Source: Ichthyophonus hoferi
Lineage: Eukaryota; Opisthokonta; Ichthyosporea; Ichthyophonida; Ichthyophonidae
Assembly: GCA_002751075.1 (NCBI GenBank)
Contig: NAOQ01000066.1
Span: forward strand, 141,600-166,882
Direction: 5' to 3'
DNA length: 25,283 nucleotides
Position 1 is the stretch's first letter. Each line of letters starts with the position of its first letter. Below, in pieces: positions 10,134 to 20,025 of the stretch. The notes under the pieces were generated by a model. That model was not told where the DNA came from and ran no database searches. It saw only the letters and a list, made by a program, of their open reading frames with translations. A program made the translations under genes and the position numbers.

Positions 10134-13100
10134 ATGGATTTAAAAACACTACTTGAGGTGATGAACAGAGTAATCCCCATGTATGTGGCCATTATTTTGG
10201 GTTACATCTTTGCTCGCCGCGACCTCGTTTCAAAAGAACAGTATGAGGTGGGTCTATATCTCATTTTATAGTGTATGTGTAAGTTTATATAAGCAAACAC
10301 TACTACACTCACTGGTGTGCAATTAACTTTCACTTTCATGTTCAAGTATACGTGTATGTGTGCTCGCGTGTGTGCTTAAGTTGTTCTTTAAACTTGCTAC
10401 ACACTTTCAATTATAATATTCTCTGCTATACTTATATATATATATATATTTATTTATTTTCATACAGTAAGCTGGCTAATTCAGATTTATAAAAATATTT
10501 GAGTTGATATTCTTCCGGAAAAATATTATTGAACACCAAGTATTTAAGTAGAATAGCACGGTGTAAAGACGGGAGGAGGGTTATATTACACACATGGAGA
10601 TAATTGTATTTATTAGGCAGCACATTTAACTGCAATTGCATGTTTCAAAGTTCAGGAATTGGTTACACACTTACAAACTAACTGATGAGCAAGTGTACTT
10701 CAGAATAGTCTCATGGAAATCAAATTAATTGATGCTAATGCAAAGTAATATTATAATAAATAATTGACAATTTATGCCTACTCCACGGTTGCTAAGGCTT
10801 TTTTAAAGAGAGGGTATATTATTGACCATTTAACTATTTAAACCCTTTGTAAAGTGCTGAGTGTGTGTAACCACCATTGTTGTGTAAAGTGGCTATATAT
10901 GATATAACAGATATGAGTCGATGGATATTATGTTGAAGAATTATATGTATATATCTATTAGATATTATTTGGCATAGAAAGGTGTCATACATAGTGGGTA
11001 TTTAGCCATAAATATGAGTGTATGTTTAGTTCTCGGACCATCTATAATTACAGTAGAATAGGTTGGGGTTATTTAGTAACAGTATCCTGTAATCTCTAGG
11101 GTCTTCGTCTCTTTGTTATGAAAGTGGGCATTCCTTTTCAGACCCTGTTTATTATTATAAAGACCAATCTGTGAGTTTTCATTTAGCTTTCTTGCTTTTC
11201 GTTTGTAAATGCTGCATTTTCTAAGAATTTCTACAATATATTATGTTTTAATTTATTGTTTCTCGTATTATTGGAGTAACTCTCGCTTCAAGCTTATTTT
11301 GCATGATGTAAATGTTTATATATTAAAATATTAAGTGGTGCTATGTGTATTTCCTTTCACATATTCACACGCACCTGTACACACATATGTATATATGATT
11401 ATGGGCAATTATGATGCAGTAGCCACCCGAGTGTCTCATACGTACGCCCCGGTTGATACATACATATATGTTTAGATACCCACAACTTATTCTGTTCTTT
11501 CTTTCTATTTTCAGGAAGGAAAAGTTTCGTTGACAGGTGAATTAAATATATAAATTATATACAATTAAAACTTATCGTGACAGTATTAGGAGGGAAATAT
11601 TATTTATAACGGTAACATATTTTATTTATACATATAGGCACATGCACATATATTACTACAGAATCCATATATAGGTGCTAGTAGTTACAACCCTACATAC
11701 ATAATGATGCAATAAATACATGTTTCCATTACTGCTTCTATTGTGCAGTCATACTTAGGTTAAAAGATATTTTATAGGGCTGTCAATGTTGGCCGAGGGT
11801 CTCTTATCTAACGTTATCAATCAACTGCATACGAGGACCTGACACTTGATGTCAGTGACTGACTCATCACCCTTCCCTGTTCTCTCTCTTCCTTTTTTTT
11901 TTCCAGGTATGAGGCAGACTTACATGTTGTAGCGGCTGTATTCATTCATGCTGGAATAACCTTTGGTCTTATTACTATCGTTGCAATTATATACTACCTT
12001 ATAGAAAGACGTTGGAATTCAAAACCTAAAATTCCCATGGGTGCAATAGCCACTTACTTTGGAGTTCTTAATTATCCGAACGCCATTATTGTGGGTATTC
12101 CACTATTGTCATCCATGTATGGAGAGAGAGTTGGATTTATTCTGGTCCTGTTAGTGGTAGTGCGAAATGCGTCCATCAATCCTATCTTAATGGCCCTATA
12201 TGAGTTCAGTGACGCCTACGAAGAGAGACATGGAGGTGGGTACTAGTAGTCGCAATAGATTTGAATGGAGGTATTATTTTGCGTCGTTATCCTGTATGAT
12301 TGGCAAATTGATATGCGATTCAGCATGACTTTGGGGAAAATGGGAATAATAATTAGAGTATGTTCTCATGTCGTTTTTTATTTTTTTCCTATCGCGCTAC
12401 CTCAACGAATATCAATATATTAGGCCTATTGTTTGGGTTATCAAGTTTATCATTAAATGCAATAATATGCAAACGAATATCTACCGTGAAAGCCCCAGAC
12501 CGAAAGGTTTATACAGGCGGTATGACGTAGCTTATTACTCCCTGGCGACTAGCATGTTAGATGGTGAATGACTGGATAGAAGGAGAGAGTATAAGGGCAT
12601 TAAGAGGGGTTTTATAGTTTTTTTTTTTTTTGATTTCTTTTACTACAAACCTTTATCAAACCTCATCAGTGAACCAGCCTGATACACATAACATATAATA
12701 ATAATTAATTTTTAATGTTTGGGTACTAATGTATAGTTCCTTAGATCTGTCCACCGAAGAACTAGAACATATACCAGATAGCCCCCGGTCTAATGGTTAC
12801 AACCGAATGGCACAAAACATCGAGTTGAGGGAACCGAGTGTGGGAATTGAATTCAACGAATCTACCATAACAACTCCTAACGTCGCAGTCATCGAGCTAG
12901 AAAATAGATCTCAAAGCCCACCTATCCTTGATAATTCTGAGCATTTTGAAAACCCTTCTTCTGGCCAGAAATTAATCTCACCCACTAGTAGCTTGAGCTT
13001 GAGAGAGAATATTTCAGATACAGAGTGTAACAGACCAATGATATTACCAAAGAAGACGCGAACAACCCAGCGTTTTGGATCAAAAATGCTAGATATTTTC

Positions 13101-13586
13101 AAGAACCTGATTAATAATTCCATTACTAGAGCAGCACTACTGGGTTGCGTTTACTCCCTTATAGCCAATGCTGTGCAGAAGAACCACCAAGTACCTGAGG
13201 CTATTCTGGAAAGTGTCCGCATCTTCAGTAACACTCTAGCTGGCATGGCTTTTTTCAATGTTGGATATAGTTTGAAAGGCTGTTTTAGAATACCACCACC
13301 AGGACACAGACTCGAACTGTTGCAACTTTTGGTGGCAAAATTCATAATAGCACCTCTTTTAATGGGGCTGGCTAACTTTTTGGCTGGTCTTCGAGGGATT
13401 AATTGGAGAATAATGACGTTGCAGGCCTCCTTGCCATTGGCCATGATCCCTTTTGCCCTAGCCCAGCATCATCACATGCATTCTGATTCCATGGGCTTGC
13501 TTCTTACTATAGGCACCCTCTTCGCGTTACTCCTAATCATTGGTTACTACTACTGGCTAGAACTTTACCCCAACTTTATGGCTTAA
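10134..13586 (+). CDS. PIN-type auxin efflux carrier family transporter
   Basis: A ten-helix carrier of the auxin efflux carrier (AEC) family in its PIN-type form; plant relatives export auxin, but the substrate here is unknown. Exons: 10134-10247, 11100-11170, 11907-12235, and about 12745-13586. The first two junctions are in phase without ambiguity (phase 0, then phase 2). The product is about 451 aa. Helix 1 holds VIPMYVAIILGY (plant PINs: VPLYVAMILAYG). The first crossover helix holds YPNAIIVGIPLL..MYGE (about 118-133; plants LPNTLVMGIPLL..MYG). The C half has SNTLAGMAFFNVGYSLKG, and the second crossover is QASLPLAMIPFALAQ (about 398-412; plants QAALPQGIVPFVFAK). The two five-helix bundles are joined by a Ser/Thr/Glu-rich hydrophilic loop of about 125 residues, shorter than in canonical plant PINs. 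The last acceptor follows a TACTAAT branch-point match at 12724-12730. The first ATG was taken as the start. An optional loop exon is listed separately. Confidence 0.88.
10433..10462. repeat. TA dinucleotide / TTTA microsatellite
   Basis: A short TA run followed by TTTATTTATTT in the first intron of the PIN-type gene. Confidence 0.7.
12424..12563 (+). other. Candidate optional exon in the PIN-type gene loop
   Basis: Open from an acceptor TATTAG (12422-12423) to a donor GATG|GTGAAT at 12563. It would encode 46 residues including RESPRPKGLYRRYDVAYYS, and would extend the loop between the two helix bundles. It fits in phase only if exon 3 uses a second donor two codons later (exon end 12239). 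Without it, exon 3 (end 12235) also joins the last exon in phase. The pyrimidine tract is distant from the acceptor. I cannot decide between an alternative exon and plain intron. Confidence 0.25.
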
Positions 13587-14624
13587 ACATCTATATTTTA
13601 ACACTGAGAAACCACAGGTGGACGGGTTAAACTGGAGAAAGAAAACTTAGCAGATAACCTGATAAATTGTAAAGAACAAAAAAGAAAGAAAAAAAAAAAA
13701 AAAAAAAGAGNNNNNNNNNNNNNNNNNNNNNNNNNNNNNNNNNNNNNNNNNNNNNNNNNNNNNNNNNNNNNNNNNNNNNNNNNNNNNNNNNNNNNNNNNN
13801 NNNNNNNNNNNNNNNNNNNNNNNNNNNNNNNNNNNNNNNNNNNNNNNNNNNNNNNNNNNNNNNNNNNNNNNNNNNNNNNNNNNNNNNNNNNNNNNNNNNN
13901 NNNNNNNNNNNAACAAAAAAGAAAGAAAAAAAAAAAAAAAAAAGAGGATACTAAATTCTATTCTAATTATGACCTGGGTCAATTGCTATCTATGTGGTCA
14001 TATTCATGAAAGGATAATATGGATTTATAAATACTAGCCTCCTTATATACACTTGTTTATCATGTACAATTCTCGCGTCTATAATTAAGTTTATGTATAT
14101 TAATAATGCATTTTCACGTATGCATTAATATTATATTCGATCAGTCTGTGTTTTTCATTGAACTTCTATATATTAAATATTTCCTTAATGGAATATATTT
14201 TCGCCAATATGCTACCAACATATATTCAGCTCTGACAAGATATATAGAGATGGAGGTGAGGAATATATCTATATAGCGAGATAGTTCATGTATGATTGTC
14301 GTGTCTTTTATTCACTTTTCTTATGCTTTCATTTCAACTTATATCTGTATAACACCAACATATCGTAATATTTCTTACTTCTTCCCTTCTCCCTCATATA
14401 GATTACTGATTCTATGCCACATACACCCTGTAATTGTTAAAAAGATGTTTACTTCTATATTACCTACACAAATGTGTGCATTGTATATGAGTATATGCGT
14501 GTACTTATGCGAAATCTCGCATATCTGGTATTTGTATAGTAGAACGGATTTGTGTACTATACTAATATGAGAAAGGGTAGCAATCTGTCCCAATACCTGC
14601 AGATTACACACCAATATATATTTT
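13587..14624. other. Convergent intergenic spacer with assembly gap
   Basis: It lies between the 3' ends of the PIN-type (plus) and GT31 (minus) genes, so only 3' UTRs and polyadenylation signals are expected. It contains a gap of 201 N (13711-13911) and AT-rich sequence. The frames at 14292-14570 (plus) and 14375-14656 (minus) overlap each other and look like chance. Confidence 0.7.
13675..13947. repeat. Assembly gap flanked by identical A-rich sequence
   Basis: The 201-N gap (13711-13911) is bordered on both sides by the same sequence, AACAAAAAAGAAAG followed by a long A-run and GAG. The left copy begins at 13675 with 19 A in the run, the right at 13912 with 18 A. The two sides probably overlap in the genome, so the gap length is likely artificial. 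Confidence 0.85.
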
Positions 14625-17600
14625 CTATTTATGACGGCATACGTATGGTTCGCCACAATAATATCCAGCTTTGAATACCTTCTTGCCTGTCTCCTTCATT
14701 AAGCAACAGATACTTTTAGGTTCTACCCTCCAAGATTTACATCGTTCATCTATTTCACACATACGTGCACAGTCTACTATCCCTGTGGGCCCGCCTACTG
14801 ATGTAGAAGATCGAATTGCAAATCTGAGATAGGAAAAACCATTACGAGTGAAATCTTTGTCTGCCCATGTGACAGTTTTGAAGAGGGTTGGATTAGCTGC
14901 TAATTGTATTGATCTGTGGTTGGGAATAGTAAAACAGGGTGTGAATACAGTAGAAGAGGAGGTAAAAGGAGGCCAAATATACAATGAGATTTACGAAGGG
15001 ACGACCAAGAGATGGCAGGGACCAATCAGTAAGGTTAATTCAGTCACTTCTAGATATAAATTTCTTTGAACCTAACCCTATGGAACAAGCCACTCAATGT
15101 TATTTGAATTGATCATAGTTAATTGGGGTTGGTTGATAAATCTAAAAGTAGGCCACATTGAATTATTAAGGAACAGAATATTCTCTTTGAACTCAAATAA
15201 AAATATAATTGCCTATAAGTACCTAATAGCTTGAAGAAAATTTGGGTATGCAACTACTTTTTTTTTTGGTATAATGAATGCTCGTTCTAATTCACCAGTG
15301 CTTTTACTTTGATAGCATAATGGGTATGCGTAGGCCTATGCACACGTGCTTTTACTTTTATATGTATATAATTGAATGCAATCCTTTATGCCAAATACAC
15401 CTTATAGATTTATGCATATTCTTGTATTTATTTCTCTTCACACTAATACAAATACAGATCTGCCTACTGAGGTTAATAAGTTTGACTGTATGTAGGGTAA
15501 TTATTCCGGCCAACCGCATCGTGGGTATGAATACGTAGAAAGAGTATCTTTGTTAAACCTCATTCTTTCCAAATATAAAACTATAACATTACTTCGCCAC
15601 TCACCCCTTTCACTAAACACTACCTACCGGAGCGATGCATATGTAAACGACATGTTCCAACTCTTCACAGCATTTTCTGCATCCCTCAAGGACAGCATAG
15701 ACTGCAGGGTCTGGTCTGGGAATGATAAGGGCATGCTACAGGGGTGCATAGTAAATGCAGAATTCCACACTGGATCTTTGTCTACATGAGCAATAGATGA
15801 CCGTTGGAAATTTTCGTTAGCTTCCATTTTGATTCCCAGAGTTTGCAAACAGAGGGCAAGACGAACATCACCGTAGCAGTCATTATAGTCAGCCATGCAA
15901 TCACCTACAATGTTGGACTGTATGTATGTATATGCATGCATAGGTGTGAAGAAATAGTTAAGTATATGCGTGCTGTAGAGTGTATTTAGGATGCAAGGTA
16001 TATATATACAAAGATCCAAACTGGAAGATATTTGTTGTGAATGTTAGATGTTAGAGATTAGTAGAATATATCTATATATGCGTAGATAAGAGGATGTGTA
16101 CAAAATAAATATTAAGCTTATAAATATAATATGAGAGACTTATCATGTACTTCATTATAATGGTAGGGGAAAACGAATAGAGCATTTTAATAAAACAGAG
16201 ATACGTTAACTTATGATGTTTAATTATTTTATTGTGATTATGAAGGACGATGTGTTTAGAGAAATATCACTTGTACAGTAGTAATTTAGGGAACCTATGT
16301 GTATTTCTGTGCATACCGTGGTTTAAGCTTGCCTTTTTGCATCTGCTCAAATATATGCCTTGTTTATTTTTTTTCAAGCCTATATAATGCTATGTGCATC
16401 TTGTCTATACGTGATAAGTAATGCAGTTAAATTGATTATGAGAATACAGGTGTGTTTCTACAAAAACATACAGTTTGTCTGTATGGGCATGATAACCTGT
16501 GCATTATATTTATACTATTTGTTGCTGAAAATGTATGTATATAGTATATATGTTTCTGCACAGATATATTAATCTATTCACCTACTTTATTACAGTTAGA
16601 GATTGAACAATAGAGAATGAAAGTAAATGGACTCACTTCAAACAGAAGTTTCATAGCTGCTCTAGATAAGATAATGGGAGCTACTCCTCCGGCATATTTA
16701 GGTCCTTTTCCAAATTCCTTGACGCCAGCACATCCTCTGAACACATGTGCACTTCCCATGTAGACAGCTTTATTGGAGTTCTAGTAAGAGTAATATAATG
16801 GGTTGGTAAATAGTACCTTCTCTCAATCCTTAGCAACTAACCACTGCTCAAAAGACGATTGTATCTCTTTCGCTTACCTTATATACTCCCACTCTACAAC
16901 TAGAACACACAACGTACCTGGAATGTTTTAATCTTGGCAAGATTCTCTGCAAACACATATGCATCTCCATTGACCAGCATATACCATTTGGAATGTGGAA
17001 ATTTTCTATAAAGTAATCGTAGTCCAAGAAAAAAAAAATGACCCTTCTCATCTTTCCTATTAATCCACGGTGGGATGCCACCAGGTCCCCAGAGGTCTGT
17101 AAAGTCCTCCTTTGTGTCATCCATGATCGGCACGACTGCATGGCCTGGTATTTTAACTGGATTTTCCGAATCTCCAAGGAATAAAATGTGTTGGAAATGA
17201 CTCAGCCAAGTTAATTCTTGGCCGGCGATGCTGATTTCTATGTTCGATATCCTGTATATTTATGGAGGATGCGTGAAAGAATTATAGGAAATTACGATAT
17301 GAAGTGGAAAGAAAAATAGAACAAAAGAGTGTCAACATTTTTTAATGTAAGTTATATAATTGTGGCAGTGTAGTGTAGTGTGCTATGCATGTATCAGTAT
17401 ATATGGGCGTGCAAGAGCCATGCACTAAGACATAGAAGGAGGGGAAACATAATAATAATAATATATTTGTCGGCTAAAAAAAGTCAGATATTAACTTCGA
17501 TACGTGGGAAAATTTCTTCAGTCAATATATTAACCCTAAGTAGAGTACATATGGTAGTAAATACTACCTACTACAATAAAATATTTATTAACAAATAAAT

Positions 17601-18170
17601 AAGCACAAATGCTTTTAATAATGCCCTTATATATATTGTGTAGCAATGTTAGATTTCTTAAAGAAATGTGGGAAAGCCAAGCTTTTGTTTCAATTACCAC
17701 GCATAAAGCCAAACACACACTTCCTTACAAACATCAACATATATTAAGGGTATATTATCTTAAAAGCATCAGTCTGTTGAAACATACAAACACCATATCG
17801 CTTACGTTGTATTGGTTCCATTTAACTTGAAGTCACGAAATGCTTTAACTCCAACGGCAAATTTTTCATAAAATTTGGAACGTTCTGCCACACCATCTAA
17901 CATATGCGGTTTTTTAGGAGAAAAACCTTCAAATCCAACAGGAAGATATACAGGTGGAGGACTTTCTCGATTGTTGGATGCAACATGCCGCAAGTCATGA
18001 CCATTATTATGTAGGTGCTCATGTTGATCCGTTTTATTTCTTTGTGCTCTTCTTGTTGCTTGCATGGAATGTATTATAAATAGAGTGCTCCATGTTAGGA
18101 AAAATGCAGTGCCTAAAACGTTTATCCATCTTCCCCATCTTCGGCCACAACGATTGGAACATGTTGGCAT
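14625..18170 (-). CDS. Fringe-like GT31 glycosyltransferase with C-terminal PAN domain
   Basis: A type II Golgi-style enzyme of family GT31 (fringe/core-1 galactosyltransferase-like), expected to transfer a sugar in beta-1,3 linkage from a UDP-sugar to a glycoprotein or glycan. Exons: 18170-17806, 17251-16918, 16780-16637, 15917-15628, 14913-14625. All junctions are GT-AG and in phase; 473 aa. A short basic tail and a membrane anchor (about 18-36, VLGTAFFLTWSTLFIIHSM) are followed by a stem. Catalytic landmarks: LSHFQHILFLGD (about 137-148), KWYMLVNGDAYVF (210-222) in the DxD region, KYAGGVAPIILSR (261-273) as the glycine-rich acceptor-side loop, YGDVRLALCLQTLGI (296-310) in place of the usual EDV, and FTMHP (336-340). 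The last about 50 residues carry seven cysteines (426, 430, 436, 447, 448, 464, 470) in a PAN/apple-like spacing. The start is the first ATG; an upstream TTG in frame is less likely. Acceptor and exact sugar cannot be told. Confidence 0.9.
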
Positions 18171-18473
18171 TCTTGGGAAAGTCAATACCTACATCAGGTC
18201 TGTCCGTCACAGTTATAACATTTAATTTATCCAGTTATAAAAACAACTGTGCAGCTAACATCCGTTTTTTGCAAGCCATTAATGATGTAAAATAAAGGCT
18301 GACAGAGAGGCAAAAACTGTAATTAAACCCATGTAAATCCAAAAACCAACGCAGCACAAACCACATATAATGCTATAATTATAACAACATACATACTCGA
18401 AACCTACAATCCATTCAAGTTGATCAATAGTTTGGGAACAAAGCTTTGCAGTTTAGTCAAGATCTTGGTTTTC

Positions 18474-18510
18474 ATTGGTTAGTATTTTATTTTTATAAAA
18501 ATAAACCAAT
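18474..18510. promoter_or_regulatory. Paired, inverted CCAAT motifs upstream of the GT31 gene
   Basis: ATTGGTT (18474-18480) and AACCAAT (18504-18510) are exact complements around an AT-rich, partly self-complementary core, about 300 bp upstream of the GT31 start codon. CCAAT boxes bind NF-Y-type factors in eukaryotes. Single CCAAT matches are expected often by chance in AT-rich DNA; only the paired arrangement makes this worth listing. Confidence 0.25.
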
Positions 18511-19562
18511 AGTAATTGCCCAAGTGAATAAACTCCTTTTGCTTTTTTTATTCTCTATTTATATTTTTATGTTTCTTATCAGATCAGATCCGCTAAAATA
18601 ACGGTTTGTATATTCTCTCTTTGGAAAACAGTATTATTATATAAAATACAAGTCATTTTTACACGCTTAAACTGAATACACATATTTTGGGTTAGTTTGA
18701 TAAAATCAAATATACAGTCAAGGGCACCGGCAAATTAAGGACATAATATAAATTAAAAATCAAAAACAAGAACTTATATTGAATGTGACATTCAAAATTT
18801 TGGGATCGAGATAAATAGTATATAGTATAAAAGATTTTAAAAGGTAAAATCAAAATCAAAAAAAAAAAAAATAACACCTCTGGGGTCTAAAAATCAATTA
18901 TATCACAAGGTCAGACGTATGAAAACATCAAAATACGACTGAATTATTTATATTTTGAAATCTTGGTTTGGACCATTTCCGTTATCCATCATATACACCA
19001 ATCATGTTTATATATTACATAATTGCATACAGGACATCTTTATAAATTTAAATGTTGTTTTGGCAAGTAAGCAGGTGTGGAATTCATGACACAGATCCTT
19101 AAAATCTGTAATTTGGAATATCATTTAAGTTAAGGACTTCAAACTTGTTCAAATTTGACCATTACTACCCTCATATCTGTCTACATACCTTCATAAATAT
19201 TACCCAATAAAATAATGATATACGCAATTCCAATTATTAAAATCCTAGTGGCTAATACTACGAACGAATTAATATTGCTTTTTGGTGATGGCATTAATCA
19301 ACCTGAAATCCGAAATCTGAAATAACCAGCGACTGCTAATTATATGTATATAAAGGTTTGTCTGAAGTGGTTATGTATATGTAGTTACCTATGCATTAAT
19401 TCTGAACCTATGTTTCAATGTTTAGATATTTAAACTAATTATAATGATAAGAATCAAATATAATTTTTTTGGACTCTGCTCTATGTGGAGTTTGTTGACG
19501 GTTTTAGTTGACAATACTATATATAGACTTATGCATGGATTATGACTAACATATACGTACAC

Positions 19563-19586
19563 ATTCTGTAATATCATTTACAGAAT
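19563..19586. repeat. 9-bp hairpin downstream of the glycosidase-like gene
   Basis: ATTCTGTAA and TTACAGAAT pair around TATCAT. It lies about 440 bp beyond the minus-strand stop codon at 20026, possibly in the 3' flank. Function unknown. Confidence 0.5.
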
Positions 19587-20025
19587 TTATAGTCATTATT
19601 TTACGCAAAATGGCATGTGAAAGGCAATCTGCGTAAATGCATGTATCAATACACAGTATGTGGGCGTATTAGCAAGAATTATAATATTTATGTATACAGC
19701 TAATATTTTGTAGTGTTATTAACTCGTTTACGCGTGTTATAAGCAGTACAAATATTCACACATGCATCAAATAATATATGCGTCTATAAATACATATTAT
19801 ACATATTATTGTAGTTATCTCAATTCTATGTAGCTGGATCTAGCACGAAAAAATGAAATATAAAGTCATAAATATATATGTTCATACACATATGGCCAAA
19901 TATTAGCTAAATCTTAAGTATGCAGGTTATAGCAACAGTGTATAGGGGAAAAGTGCGCATCAAAGGTTTTGTAATAGATTAAAGATATTATTATTTTTGA
20001 TATTATTTAATTATAACTATCTTTT

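Larger units (their letters stand above)
18171..20025. other. Intergenic spacer, head-to-tail minus-strand genes
   Basis: It lies between the glycosidase-like gene's 3' end and the GT31 gene's start. It is AT-rich with a 14-A run at 18858-18871 and a 9-bp hairpin (ATTCTGTAA at 19563-19571 with TTACAGAAT at 19578-19586). The GT31 promoter should lie at the left end. I see no exon or RNA gene. Confidence 0.6.

Noticed and set aside
12911-13444. Two minus-strand open frames opposite the PIN-type last exon
   Set aside because: Antisense shadows of a well-supported coding exon.
13647-13982. Minus-strand frame running through the N gap
   Set aside because: It consists of poly-T translation and unknown bases.
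16848-17177. 109-codon minus-strand frame
   Set aside because: It is an out-of-frame shadow of GT31 exon 2, which is supported by family motifs and phase.
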